Shown piece by piece: positions 27,506-36,810 of a stretch of DNA of 64,000 nt. Positions within the stretch are counted from its first letter, which is position 1, and every line of letters begins with the position of its first letter. Source of the stretch: Phytopseudomonas seleniipraecipitans (GTDB lineage: Bacteria; Pseudomonadota; Gammaproteobacteria; Pseudomonadales; Pseudomonadaceae); contig NZ_FNBM01000001.1 of NCBI RefSeq assembly GCF_900102335.1, forward strand, positions 248,001-312,000. Reading direction: 5' to 3'. The notes beneath the pieces are model-generated. The model saw only the letters and a list, made by a program, of their open reading frames with translations, was not told where the DNA came from and did no database searches. A program made the position numbers and the translations under genes.

Positions 27506-28503
27506 GGATAGCTATCGTCAACGATATGCCGCTGGCCGTCGAAGCCTTGCGCCGTGCGCTGGCTCTCGAGCCTGAGCATCGCATCGCCTGGATTGCCGGC
27601 AACGGCGCAGAGGCGGTGCAAAACTGCCAGGTCGATCTACCGGACCTGGTGTTGATGGACCTGCTGATGCCGGTCATGGATGGGGTCGAGGCGACCCGGC
27701 TGATCATGGCACACACCCCCTGCGCGATCCTGATCGTCTCGGTGGACATCGAGCAGCACATCAGCCGTGTATTCGAAGCCATGGGCCACGGTGCGCTGGA
27801 CGCCGTCAACACGCCCTCGCTGGGCACTGACAAGTCAGCCGACGCGACCGCGTTGCTGCGCAAGATTCAGAACATTGGCTGGCTCATCGGCCAGCACAGC
27901 AACCGCAAGCGCAGTGCATCGGTGCCGACGCCGGGGACGGCAGCCCGCCGGCTGGTGGCGATCGGCGCCTCGGCTGGCGGGCCGGCTGCGCTGGCTGCGC
28001 TGCTCAAGCAGCTGCCCGGCAATTTCAATGCGGCGGTGATGCTGGTGCAGCATGTCGACGAAGTGTTTGCCGCCGGCATGGCCGACTGGCTGGCCGGCGA
28101 GTCGGCCATGCCGGTGCGTCTTGCCCGGGCCGGCGAGCAACCGCAGCCGGGCGTGGTGCTGCTGGCGGGCACCAACAACCACATGCGCCTACTGCGCAAT
28201 GGCGAACTGGACTATACGGAAGAGCCTCGCAGCCATGTTTATCGCCCATCGATCGACGTGTTCTTCGACAGTGTCGCCGAGCACTGGCGGGGTGAGGCGA
28301 TTGGCGTTCTGCTCACCGGCATGGGAAGAGACGGCGCGCAGGGACTGAAAAACCTGCGCGGTCACGGCTTTACCACCATCGCCCAGAGTCAGGCCAGTTG
28401 CGCGGTATACGGCATGCCCAAGGCGGCTGCCGAGCTCGACGCGGCGAAGGAGATCCTCGCGCTAGAGCGCATTGCTCCGCGTATCGTTGAGCTATTCGGC
28501 TGA
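27502..28503 (+). CDS. wspF: WspF, CheB-type methylesterase
   Basis: A 333-residue receiver plus methylesterase. The receiver phospho-Asp is D53 in LVLMDLLMPVMDG. The esterase active site shows AIGASAGGPAAL (Ser), VQHVDEVFA (His) and LLTGMGRDGAQGL (Asp). It removes methyl groups from WspA and damps signalling. Loss-of-function wspF mutations lock WspR on and give wrinkly/small-colony variants in other pseudomonads. The frame here is intact with no sign of such a mutation. It starts inside the wspE stop (ATGA); wspR begins 63 bases downstream. Confidence 0.96.
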   Translation: MRIAIVNDMPLAVEALRRALALEPEHRIAWIAGNGAEAVQNCQVDLPDLVLMDLLMPVMDGVEATRLIMAHTPCAILIVSVDIEQHISRVFEAMGHGALDAVNTPSLGTDKSADATALLRKIQNIGWLIGQHSNRKRSASVPTPGTAARRLVAIGASAGGPAALAALLKQLPGNFNAAVMLVQHVDEVFAAGMADWLAGESAMPVRLARAGEQPQPGVVLLAGTNNHMRLLRNGELDYTEEPRSHVYRPSIDVFFDSVAEHWRGEAIGVLLTGMGRDGAQGLKNLRGHGFTTIAQSQASCAVYGMPKAAAELDAAKEILALERIAPRIVELFG

Positions 28504-28566
28504 TAGACTTACCCTGCATCCAGTTTCTTTGGAAACGTGCCTTCAACCCCAGGTCTGGAGACCTAC

Positions 28567-29598
28567 ATGCAAGCCCCCCTCAACTCACCTGAAGAACGTG
28601 GCTCCCCCAAGGATGGCGCAGTCATGGTGCTGCTGGTCGACGATCAGGCCATGATCGGCGAGGCCGTTCGCCGCGAATTGCTGGGCGAGGCGGGCATCGA
28701 CTTCCACTTCTGCTCCGATCCGACCCAGGCAGTCGCCGTGGCCGAGCAATTGCGCCCGACGGTCATTCTTCAGGACCTGGTGATGCCCGGCATTGACGGC
28801 CTGACATTGCTCGGTGCCTACCGTGCGCGACCTTCGCTGCGCGATGTGCCGATCATTGTGCTGTCGACCAAGGACGACGCCACGGTGAAGAGCACTGCCT
28901 TTGCCAGCGGCGCCAACGATTACCTGGTTAAGCTGCCGGACACCATCGAACTGGTGGCGCGCATTCGCTATCACTCGCGCTCCTACACCGCGCTGCAGCA
29001 GCGCGACGAAGCCTATCGCGCATTGCGCGAAAGCCAGCAGCAGTTGCTGGAAACCAACCTGGTGTTGCAGCGCCTGATGAATTCCGATGGCCTGACCGGG
29101 CTGTCCAATCGCCGGCACTTCGACGAATACCTGGAAATGGAATGGCGTCGCGCGCTGCGTGAGCAATCGCCAATGTCCTTGTTGATGATCGATGTCGATT
29201 TCTTCAAGAGTTTCAATGACAGCTTCGGTCATGTGGCGGGTGATGATGCGCTGCGTCGCGTCGCAGAATCCTTGCGCGCCAGCTGCAGCCGTTCCACCGA
29301 TATGCCGGCCCGTTACGGTGGTGAAGAGTTCGCCATCGTGCTGCCGAGCACCTCGGCCGGCGGCGCGCGTCTTCTTGCCGAGAAGGTGCGCCGTGCGGTT
29401 TCCGATCTGGGCATTCCCCATGACCAACCCGCGCCCGGCTCGGTGTTGACCACCAGCCTGGGCGTTGCGACGTTGGTGCCGCGCGCTGGCCAGAGCATAC
29501 TGCAACTCGTCAATCTGGCGGACCAAGGCCTGTATATGGCCAAACAAGCGGGCCGTAACCAGGTTGGCCTGGTCAACGACACCAGCTCGCTGGCCTGA
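28567..29598 (+). CDS. wspR: WspR, response-regulator diguanylate cyclase
   Basis: A 343-residue output protein of the Wsp system, making c-di-GMP from two GTP. The receiver phospho-acceptor is D70 ([13 protein letters not shown]). A coiled stalk carries the conserved [20 protein letters not shown]. The GGDEF domain has active-site GGEEF at 251-255 and the product-inhibition site RSTD at 242-245. All catalytic and inhibitory residues are present, so it should be active and feedback-limited. The ATG at 28567 with GGAG upstream is chosen; numbering of D70 and R242 then matches the P. aeruginosa protein. The stop codon is 1 base from that of a convergent second cyclase. Confidence 0.97.
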   Translation: MQAPLNSPEERGSPKDGAVMVLLVDDQAMIGEAVRRELLGEAGIDFHFCSDPTQAVAVAEQLRPTVILQDLVMPGIDGLTLLGAYRARPSLRDVPIIVLSTKDDATVKSTAFASGANDYLVKLPDTIELVARIRYHSRSYTALQQRDEAYRALRESQQQLLETNLVLQRLMNSDGLTGLSNRRHFDEYLEMEWRRALREQSPMSLLMIDVDFFKSFNDSFGHVAGDDALRRVAESLRASCSRSTDMPARYGGEEFAIVLPSTSAGGARLLAEKVRRAVSDLGIPHDQPAPGSVLTTSLGVATLVPRAGQSILQLVNLADQGLYMAKQAGRNQVGLVNDTSSLA

Positions 29599-29599
29599 A

Positions 29600-31252
29600 T
29601 CACGCCAGCGGGGCGTTGGGCTGCGGTTCGCCGTGAAAGGCCGCACGGCCACGGCCCGCCTGTTTGGCCCGATACAGCGCCTGGTCGGCTAATTCCACCA
29701 CCTGCTCCAGGCTGCCATCGTCGCGTGGCCACAGCGCGCCGCCGATACTGCAGCCCACCTGCAGGTGCTTACCATCCCACTCGATTACCGATTCCAGCGC
29801 GCGGATCGCCCGCTCGGCAATCTGCCGTGCTTGGCCGGCGGCTCCATCGAGCGGTACCTGCAGGATCATCAGAAATTCATCGCCGCCCAGGCGTACCACC
29901 AGATCGCCTACGCGCAGGCAGCCGCGCATGCGTAAAGCAGCTTCGCGTAGCACCTGATCACCAGCGCCGTGTCCGTAGCGGTCGTTGACTGGTTTGAAGC
30001 CATCGAGGTCCAGATACAGCACCGCCAGCCCAGTGCTTCCGGCCTGGCTGCGTTGCTGTGCCAGTGGCAGGTACCTGGCCAGAGCGGCGCGGTTCGGTAG
30101 CCCGGTCAACGGGTCATGGTGGGCGCGGTTCTCCAGGGCGTCGAGTTCGGTATGCTGGCGCGTCAGACTTTCCACCAGATGACGGATTGACTGGCTGAGC
30201 TGGGCGACCTCCCGCGGGCTGCGTACCTCCGGTATCACGGTGATTTCGCCATTGGCAAGCCGGTCGGCTGCCTTGGCTATGGTGCGCAGCGGGCGGGCGA
30301 GGTACAGCGTCAGCACCCAGCCGCAGGCCGCGAACAGCACTGCCAGCGAGATACCCCAGAGCATGATGGTGGTGTGCATGTCCTTCACGGGCGCATCGGC
30401 CTGTTGCACATCGCGGCGGGCGACTACCATCCAGCCCAGCCCCGGGTAATCCAGATGGCCCTGGCTGCGGGCCAGACCGGTCAGGTAAAGCTCGCCGTCC
30501 GGCCATTGCTCCACGGCCCAGCCGATGTTGCTGCCCGGCAGATTATCCATCATCGACAAATGCAGGCGCTTGCCTATCAGATTGGCCGGGGCCAGCAGCA
30601 TGGTGCGATCCTGGCCAACCACGAAGAACTCGATCTGTCGGCGGTCCTCGGTGGGTTTGAGGATTGCCTGGCGTACCTCATCGGCCCATGACCAGGACAG
30701 GTGCGCGGCGAGCACGCCGGTGAGACCGCCGTCCTGCGCATACACCGGCAGGCTGATGTCGACGAACTTCATCGCTTCGCCGGTCGGGTTGGGCAGCAGC
30801 TTGGCGAGCAGCACCGCCTCGTGCACATCGCCGATGAACAGGCGCTTGCTACCCTCCAGAAAGACCGGGCGTTGGGCGATGCTGGCGCCCTCCAGTACGC
30901 GGTTGCTGGATGCCAGTACGTTGCCCTGCGGGTCGGTGAAGCCGATCCAGGCGATGCTCGGGAACTGACCCTGCAGGTGATCGAGCAGCCGCCGGATGTC
31001 GTCGACGTCGTCCGGTTGGCGCAGTACGCGCAGGCTGCCGATTACCTGCAGCATGCTGGCGCGGCTCTGCATGTCACGATCTAGACGGTCGAGCATCATG
31101 TACGAAGCTTCAGCCAGTTCCCGGCCCGCTTCCTCGCGGATGCGCTGGCCGGCGTCATGGCTGATCAGGCTGCCGAACAACCAGCTCAGCATGCTCACCA
31201 GCAAGGCGATCAACAGGGCATAGCGGCTGCGCAGGCTTTGGACGGGAAACAT
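29600..31252 (-). CDS. Membrane diguanylate cyclase with dCache sensor and GGDEF domain
   Basis: A 550-residue inner-membrane sensor. TM1 (YALLIALLVSMLSWLFGSLI) is at about residues 10-30. A periplasmic double-Cache-like domain runs to about 285 and includes FVDISLPVYAQDGGLTGVLA. TM2 (IMLWGISLAVLFAACGWVL) is followed by HAMP. The GGDEF domain from about 380 has HHDPLTGLPNR, GGDEF at 456-460 and the I-site RVGD upstream. Active site and I-site are intact. The start at 31252 follows GAGGA at some distance; the longer frame to 31294 is possible. It is convergent with wspR with 1 base between stop codons and no terminator, and divergent from prfB. Confidence 0.93.
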   Translation of the reverse strand: MFPVQSLRSRYALLIALLVSMLSWLFGSLISHDAGQRIREEAGRELAEASYMMLDRLDRDMQSRASMLQVIGSLRVLRQPDDVDDIRRLLDHLQGQFPSIAWIGFTDPQGNVLASSNRVLEGASIAQRPVFLEGSKRLFIGDVHEAVLLAKLLPNPTGEAMKFVDISLPVYAQDGGLTGVLAAHLSWSWADEVRQAILKPTEDRRQIEFFVVGQDRTMLLAPANLIGKRLHLSMMDNLPGSNIGWAVEQWPDGELYLTGLARSQGHLDYPGLGWMVVARRDVQQADAPVKDMHTTIMLWGISLAVLFAACGWVLTLYLARPLRTIAKAADRLANGEITVIPEVRSPREVAQLSQSIRHLVESLTRQHTELDALENRAHHDPLTGLPNRAALARYLPLAQQRSQAGSTGLAVLYLDLDGFKPVNDRYGHGAGDQVLREAALRMRGCLRVGDLVVRLGGDEFLMILQVPLDGAAGQARQIAERAIRALESVIEWDGKHLQVGCSIGGALWPRDDGSLEQVVELADQALYRAKQAGRGRAAFHGEPQPNAPLA

Positions 31253-31415
31253 GATGCGGTAGTCCTCAGGCGGCTGTGGCGGGCTGGCCTTCAAAGTATA
31301 GATGGCCGTCGGTCTGTGGCAGGCTGATTGATACGCCTGATCCTGCTGCCAGCGAATTCGGAGTCAGGTATACTCAGCGGCTTTTCCGAAGTTTTACCTG
31401 CGAGTGCCGACAGCC

Positions 31416-32511
31416 ATGGAAATCAACCCGATCCTGAACAGCATCAAGGACCTGTCCGAGCGCACCCAGACTATTCGGGGGTATCTTTGACTACGATCAC
31501 AAGCATGATCGTCTCGTCGAAGTAAACCGCGAACTCGAAGACCCGAACGTCTGGAACAAGCCGGAATACGCCCAGAGCCTGGGCCGTGAGCGCTCCGCCC
31601 TGGCGCTGATCGTCGAGACCATCGATGACCTGACCGGCAGCCTGGCCGATTCCCGCGACCTGCTCGATATGGCCGTCGAAGAAGACGACCAGAGCGCCGT
31701 CGACGATGTCGCCAGCGAGATTGAGCGCCTGCGTGGCATCCTCGAGAAGCTCGAATTCCGCCGCATGTTCAGCCACGAAATGGACCCGAACAACTGCTAC
31801 CTGGATATCCAGGCCGGCTCCGGTGGTACCGAGGCGCAGGACTGGGCCAACATCCTCCTGCGCATGTACCTGCGCTGGGCCGACAAGCGCGGCTTCAGTG
31901 CCGAAATCGTCGAGCTGTCCGAAGGCGAAGTCGCTGGTATCAAAGGCGCCACCGTGCACATCAAGGGCGAGTACGCCTTCGGCTGGCTGCGCACCGAAAT
32001 CGGCGTGCACCGTCTGGTGCGCAAGAGCCCGTTCGACTCCGGCGCTCGTCGCCACACGTCGTTCTCGGCGGTGTTCGTGTCCCCCGAGATCGACGACAAG
32101 GTCGAGATCGACATCAACCCGTCCGATCTGCGCATCGACACCTACCGCTCCTCCGGTGCGGGTGGTCAGCACGTCAACACCACCGACTCGGCAGTACGTA
32201 TCACCCACGTACCCACCAACACCGTGGTGGCGTGCCAGAACGAACGCTCCCAGCACGCCAACAAGGACACCGCCATGAAAATGCTGCGGGCCCGGTTGTA
32301 CGAGCAGGAGATGCAGAAGCGCAACGCCGCTTCCCAGGCGCTGGAAGACACCAAGTCCGATATCGGCTGGGGTCATCAGATCCGCTCCTACGTGCTCGAT
32401 GATTCGCGCATCAAGGACCTGCGAACTGGCGTGGAGCGTAGCGACTGCCAGAAAGTTCTCGATGGCGACATTGACCAGTACCTCGAAGCCAGCCTGAAAC
32501 AAGGCCTGTAA
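31416..32511 (+). CDS. prfB: Peptide chain release factor 2, with programmed +1 frameshift
   Basis: RF2 reads UGA/UAA and releases the finished peptide. The gene starts at ATG 31416, runs 24 codons to an in-frame TGA at 31488-31490, shifts +1 and continues to 32511, giving 364 residues, the usual RF2 length. The anticodon-like SPF motif (RKSPFDSG) and catalytic GGQ ([11 protein letters not shown]) are present. Frameshifting is the standard autoregulation: low RF2 slows reading of UGA and favours the shift. It lies 61 bases upstream of lysS, the common prfB-lysS order. The coordinates span both frames. Confidence 0.97.
31474..31491 (+). other. prfB programmed +1 frameshift site
   Basis: The slippery CTT TGA C is preceded by CGG GGG TAT. 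The GGGGG run acts as an internal Shine-Dalgarno element three bases before the CTT. The E. coli site has AGG GGG; here the first base is C, a slightly shorter anti-SD match. Confidence 0.95.
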
Positions 32512-32572
32512 TACCTTTTGGTTCCGCCCCAACGAGGGGCGGCGACTACCCCGTGATGGAATCCCGACGAAC

Positions 32573-34075
32573 ATGAGCGACCAACAAGCCGACCAGCAGC
32601 AACTGCAACAGGAAGAAAACAAGCTGATTGCCCAGCGCAAGGAAAAGCTTGCAGCCATCCGCGAGCAGGGCAATGCCTTCCCCAATGACTTCCGTCGCGA
32701 CAACCTCTGCGCCGACCTGCAGAAACAGTACGCCGACAAGACCAAGGAAGAGCTCGAAGCCGCTGCCATTCCGGTCAAGGTTGCCGGTCGCATCATGCTC
32801 AACCGTGGCTCCTTCATGGTCATCCAGGACATGAGCGGGCGCATCCAGGTCTACGTCAACCGCAAGACCCTGCCCGAAGAAACCCTGGCCGCAGTAAAAA
32901 GCTGGGACATGGGCGACATCATCGCGGCTGTCGGCACCCTAGCGCGTAGCGGCAAGGGCGACCTGTACGTTGAGATGACCGACGTGCGCCTGCTGACCAA
33001 ATCGCTGCGCCCGCTGCCGGACAAGCACCATGGCCTGACCGACACCGAGCAGCGCTATCGCCAGCGCTACGTCGACCTGATCGTCAACGAAGAAGTGCGC
33101 GAAACCTTCCGCGTGCGTTCCCAGGTGATCGCTCATATCCGCCGTTTCCTCGCCGAGCGCAACTTCCTCGAAGTGGAAACGCCGATGCTGCAGACCATTC
33201 CCGGCGGCGCCGCAGCCAAGCCGTTCGAAACCCACCACAACGCGCTGGACATGGCCATGTTCCTGCGCATCGCGCCGGAGCTGTACCTCAAGCGGCTGGT
33301 GGTTGGCGGCTTTGAAAAAGTCTTCGAGATCAACCGCAACTTCCGTAACGAAGGCGTCTCGACCCGGCACAACCCCGAGTTCACCATGCTCGAGTTCTAC
33401 CAGGCTTACGCTGATTACGAAGACAACATGGACCTGACCGAGGAGCTGTTCCGCGAACTGGCGCAGAGCGTGCTTGGCACCACCGACGTGCCATACGGCG
33501 ACAAGGTGTTCCACTTCGGTGAGCCGTTTGTGCGCCTGTCGGTGTTCGACTCGATCCTCAAGTACAACCCGGAGATCACTGCGGCCGATCTGCAGGATCT
33601 GAACAAAGCGCGGGAAATCGCCAAGAAAGCCGGCGCCAAGGTGCTGGGCTTCGAAGGCCTGGGCAAGCTGCAGGTGATGATTTTCGAAGAGCTGGTCGAG
33701 CATAAACTTGAGCAGCCGCACTTCATCACCCAGTACCCGTTCGAAGTGTCGCCGCTGGCGCGCCGCAACGATGACAACCCGAACGTCACCGACCGCTTCG
33801 AACTGTTCATCGGTGGCCGCGAAATCGCCAACGCCTACTCCGAGCTGAACGACGCCGAAGATCAGGCCGACCGCTTCCAGGCCCAGGTGGCTGACAAGGA
33901 TGCCGGCGACGACGAAGCCATGCACTATGACGCCGACTTCGTGCGTGCGCTCGAATACGGCATGCCGCCGACGGCGGGCGAGGGCATCGGTATCGACCGC
34001 CTGGTGATGTTGCTGACGAACTCACCGTCGATTCGCGACGTGATTCTGTTCCCGCATATGCGCCCGGAACTCTAA
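32573..34075 (+). CDS. lysS: Lysyl-tRNA synthetase, class II
   Basis: A 500-residue cytoplasmic enzyme charging tRNA-Lys. An N-terminal OB-fold anticodon domain spans about residues 60-150 ([20 protein letters not shown]). The class II core has motif 1 region [18 protein letters not shown], motif 2 [20 protein letters not shown] and motif 3 [20 protein letters not shown] near the C-terminus. Length and motifs are normal. It follows prfB and ends at a strong terminator. Confidence 0.98.
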   Translation: MSDQQADQQQLQQEENKLIAQRKEKLAAIREQGNAFPNDFRRDNLCADLQKQYADKTKEELEAAAIPVKVAGRIMLNRGSFMVIQDMSGRIQVYVNRKTLPEETLAAVKSWDMGDIIAAVGTLARSGKGDLYVEMTDVRLLTKSLRPLPDKHHGLTDTEQRYRQRYVDLIVNEEVRETFRVRSQVIAHIRRFLAERNFLEVETPMLQTIPGGAAAKPFETHHNALDMAMFLRIAPELYLKRLVVGGFEKVFEINRNFRNEGVSTRHNPEFTMLEFYQAYADYEDNMDLTEELFRELAQSVLGTTDVPYGDKVFHFGEPFVRLSVFDSILKYNPEITAADLQDLNKAREIAKKAGAKVLGFEGLGKLQVMIFEELVEHKLEQPHFITQYPFEVSPLARRNDDNPNVTDRFELFIGGREIANAYSELNDAEDQADRFQAQVADKDAGDDEAMHYDADFVRALEYGMPPTAGEGIGIDRLVMLLTNSPSIRDVILFPHMRPEL

Positions 34076-34085
34076 GGGTTTACCA

Positions 34086-34109
34086 GAGCCGCCTTCGGGC
34101 GGCTTTTTA
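34086..34109 (+). terminator. Intrinsic terminator of prfB-lysS
   Basis: AGCCGCC / TTCG / GGCGGCT followed by T's: a classic UUCG tetraloop hairpin 10 bases after the lysS stop. Confidence 0.9.
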
Positions 34110-34225
34110 TTGTCTGCGATTCAACGCCTATCCTGTTCAAAGACGTCCAGCGGGATGCTTGACGCGCCGCGTCGCCGGAATGGACTATCAGCCCGGCAGC
34201 CCACGATTGTCTCAAGGAGAGCAAG

Positions 34226-34777
34226 ATGAAAGCCTGGCGTGCACTGATGGTGCTGTCGTTTCTGCTGTTGAGTGGCTGTCTGGTGACCTTCAAGGAGCCG
34301 ATCCCGGCCAATGAAGCGGCGCCGATTCCGCTGCTCGGGGTCTGGTCGCGTACCGATGAGTGGGGCGAACTGCGCTACCTGGACGTGACCCGTTCCGGCT
34401 CCAACCTGTACAAGGCCGACACCTATGTCGACAGCCCCGATAATGTGGCCAGCCTGCAAAGCTTCAGTTTCACCGTCGCCCACCATGGCCGCCGCTGGTA
34501 CCTGTCGGCAGGCGTGCCCAAGCGCATGGGCGCGAATTTCGCCATCGGCGGCTTCGAGCTGACCCACAACAACGAGCTGGTACTGTTCAAACTGGACGTC
34601 GGGCAAATTCTGCAGGCCATCGACAGCGGCGAACTCAAAGGCAGCGGCGTGGACATGCCGCAAGGCGAGGGTGTGTTGGTGTCCAGCAAGCTGGAGCAGG
34701 TGTTCGCGTACCTTAACGACCCTGCCAATTCCGATGTATTTGTCGAAGTGGCACGCTATCAGCGATCCGCTCCTTGA
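34226..34777 (+). CDS. Hypothetical lipoprotein
   Basis: A 183-residue lipoprotein. Signal peptide MKAWRALMVLSFLLLSGC ends in a lipobox LSGC with lipidated Cys18. The mature domain opens PLLGVWSRTDEWGELRYLDV and has alternating beta-like stretches (NLYKADTYVD, GRRWYLSAGVPKRMG, HNNELVLFKLDV), suggesting a small beta-barrel or lipocalin-like fold; this is an impression, not a match. AAGGAGA precedes the ATG. It lies 54 bases upstream of the QEGLA-motif gene and is probably cotranscribed. I do not recognise a characterised homologue. Confidence 0.8.
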   Translation: MKAWRALMVLSFLLLSGCLVTFKEPIPANEAAPIPLLGVWSRTDEWGELRYLDVTRSGSNLYKADTYVDSPDNVASLQSFSFTVAHHGRRWYLSAGVPKRMGANFAIGGFELTHNNELVLFKLDVGQILQAIDSGELKGSGVDMPQGEGVLVSSKLEQVFAYLNDPANSDVFVEVARYQRSAP

Positions 34778-34831
34778 GAATCGCTTAGGCAATTTCAATG
34801 AACAATCAGCAGTGACGCAGAGAGGATCTCC

Positions 34832-36127
34832 ATGAACAGCCACACAGGACTCGACGGTTACCAACTGGTCGTGCGCGCGCTGTCCGATCGTATCGTCGAG
34901 GCGCAGACGCCGATCCGCGTACTCGACGCGGTGAAATGGGACGACTCCATTCGCCAGGCTTTTCTCAAGCACAAGGGCCGCGAGCTGCCGGCCGTCGACC
35001 GCGCCTACTACGACAGCCGCCCGCTGGCCTTCGACCCGGCCGCAAAGAAGCTCGAATTCCAGAACATCGAGCGCGACATCACTCGCCAGCTTGGCCAGTT
35101 CAACCCGGTCGGGCAGATCATGCGGCGCATGTGCCGCGAATACCGCATGGTCATCCGCATGCTGGAGGCTCGCGGCACGGCGGATTTCGGGCTGATTTCC
35201 CAGGAGCTGTACGGCGCCGCCTCCGACGCTTTCCACGCCGGCGATCCAACCCTGGCGGACCTTGGGCTGATGTTCTCCGGCTACCTGAACAACATCGACA
35301 GTCGCGGTGATCTCAAGGATGAACCCAAGACGCTCAGCGCCAAGGACGCGGTGGCGTTACTGCAGAGCCGGCTGAACTTGGTGTTCGGCGAGAGCGACAG
35401 CACCATCCGGGTGTTCGAGTCGGACGGGATTCTGGCCGACGCGGCGGCGGGCGCTGACTACATCAAGATTCGCACCGACGCGATGTTCAACGAGCGCGAC
35501 GTCAAGGCGCTCGAAGTCCATGAAGGCCTGGTGCACGTGGCGACCACGCTCAATGGCCAGAACCAGCCAATCTGCACGTTCCTTGCCAAGGGGCCGCCCT
35601 CGTCGACGGTTACCCAGGAAGGGTTGGCCATTCTCATGGAAGTGATTGCCTTCGCCTCTTATCCGAGCCGTCTGCGCAAACTCACCAACCGCACCCGCGC
35701 TATCCACATGGCCGAGCAGGGCGCCGATTTCCTGCAGGTCTGCGAGTTCTACCGCGAGCAAGGCTTCAGCCTGGAAGACAGTTACAGCAACGCCAGCCGG
35801 GCCTTTCGCGGCTCTGCGCCGGATGGCCTGCCCTTCACCAAGGATCTGTCCTACTTGAAGGGTTTCATCATGATCTACAACTACATCCAGCTCGCCGTGC
35901 GCAAAGGCAAGCTGGAACAGATCCCTTTATTGTTCTGCGGCAAAACTACGCTCGAGGATATGCGTACGCTACGCCAGCTGGTCGATGAAGGCCTGGTAAG
36001 CCCACCGAAGTATTTGCCGCAGCAGTTTCGCGATCTCAATTCGCTGTCGGCCTGGATGTGCTTCTCCAACTTCCTCAACCACCTGAGCCTGGACCGGATC
36101 GAAGCCGACTACGCCAACATTCTCTGA
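34832..36127 (+). CDS. DUF1704 / QEGLA-motif protein, putative metallopeptidase (MATCAP-like)
   Basis: A 431-residue protein of the family often labelled flavohemoglobin expression-modulating QEGLA motif protein. HEGLVH at residues 230-235 is an HExxxH zinc-type motif, and TQEGLAIL at about 261-268 gives the family name and a likely third ligand or glutamate. In animals the related MATCAP proteins are tubulin carboxypeptidases with HExxxH; bacterial roles are not established. It has no signal peptide. AGAGGA precedes the ATG. It follows a lipoprotein gene closely. The flavohemoglobin label comes from old context and should not be taken as function. Confidence 0.87.
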   Translation: MNSHTGLDGYQLVVRALSDRIVEAQTPIRVLDAVKWDDSIRQAFLKHKGRELPAVDRAYYDSRPLAFDPAAKKLEFQNIERDITRQLGQFNPVGQIMRRMCREYRMVIRMLEARGTADFGLISQELYGAASDAFHAGDPTLADLGLMFSGYLNNIDSRGDLKDEPKTLSAKDAVALLQSRLNLVFGESDSTIRVFESDGILADAAAGADYIKIRTDAMFNERDVKALEVHEGLVHVATTLNGQNQPICTFLAKGPPSSTVTQEGLAILMEVIAFASYPSRLRKLTNRTRAIHMAEQGADFLQVCEFYREQGFSLEDSYSNASRAFRGSAPDGLPFTKDLSYLKGFIMIYNYIQLAVRKGKLEQIPLLFCGKTTLEDMRTLRQLVDEGLVSPPKYLPQQFRDLNSLSAWMCFSNFLNHLSLDRIEADYANIL

Positions 36128-36218
36128 CTGTGCAGTGGAGGAGGGCGGCGTTGCGGTTTGCCGGCCCTCCCTTCACCGATCCGGGTCGCTGCGGCCTGAT
36201 CGCTTTCGAGATGTTTAG

Positions 36219-36518
36219 ATGAGCGAGCGCAACCCCATTCCCCTGATTCTCACCGCGATCGGCAGCATCGCCGGCACCGTTGCGGTGCTCGGTTTCTATG
36301 GGTATCTGCACGTCGCCAAGCCGCAGGATGCCCTGCTGCTGTCGGAGTTCACCATGCTCAAGACCATTCCCAGCGAGGATTATCGGGTCAGCTTGAAGGC
36401 CGCCGATCAGTCAGCTCAGTGCATCGACGGCGTGCTGGTGTTATTCGATCTGCAGCAGAAGGGGCTCAGCGGCGTGCTGGTGGATGACCGCAAGCGCGCG
36501 GTTCGTTGCAACGGATAG
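36219..36518 (+). CDS. Small conserved hypothetical membrane-anchored protein
   Basis: A 99-residue protein. One N-terminal transmembrane helix lies at about residues 8-30 (PLILTAIGSIAGTVAVLGFY). A small soluble domain follows with two cysteines (AQCIDGVLVLFDLQQK and RAVRCNG) that could form a disulfide if exported. It contains a recognisable VLVDDRKRAVRC end. It starts 91 bases after the QEGLA gene on the same strand. I do not recognise a function. GC and codon use fit the neighbours. Confidence 0.7.
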   Translation: MSERNPIPLILTAIGSIAGTVAVLGFYGYLHVAKPQDALLLSEFTMLKTIPSEDYRVSLKAADQSAQCIDGVLVLFDLQQKGLSGVLVDDRKRAVRCNG

Positions 36519-36567
36519 GATACCGCTGGCGTCCAGTGTGGAGCGGCAGGAGAAAGGCGCAAGCAGA

Positions 36568-36659
36568 CGTAGGGTGGATGACGCTCTTTTCATCCACCAT
36601 TGCGATCGCAGAGCAGTGGGCGGATCGGGCCGCGTAGGTGAGGCGTCGTCCACCCTACG
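36568..36659. repeat. MITE-like palindromic element, copy 1
   Basis: A 92-base element bounded by inverted ends CGTAGGGTGGATGACGC and GCGTCGTCCACCCTACG (one mismatch over 17 bases), with an internal GGTGGATG...CATCCACC hairpin. A near-identical copy lies in the opposite orientation at 45876-45966. No coding capacity. It sits in the 3' intergenic space between the 99-residue gene and lptF. Confidence 0.8.
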
Positions 36660-36707
36660 AACGGCCGCTTGCGCCACGCAGCTGTCTTTTACTGGCGCGG
36701 CATTCTC

Positions 36708-36750
36708 CAAAAACAGCGAACCCCGCCGAGGCGGGGTTCGCTGTTTTTGG
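36708..36750. terminator. Strong bidirectional terminator downstream of lptF
   Basis: A long perfect stem: AAAAACAGCGAACCCCGCC pairs with GCGGGGTTCGCTGTTTTT around a short loop. It terminates the - strand lptF operon and could also stop + strand transcripts that pass through the MITE-like repeat. Confidence 0.9.
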
Positions 36751-36810
36751 GTTGTCTGCCTCTAATGAAAGCAGGCAACCCAGGCAGGCCGGAGCCTTAA
36801 AGGGTGGCGC

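Noticed and set aside
27502..28503. Possible inactivating mutation in wspF (common in laboratory variants)
   Set aside because: The frame is intact and all catalytic residues (Asp53, Ser, His, Asp) are present, so there is no sign of a locked-on Wsp variant.
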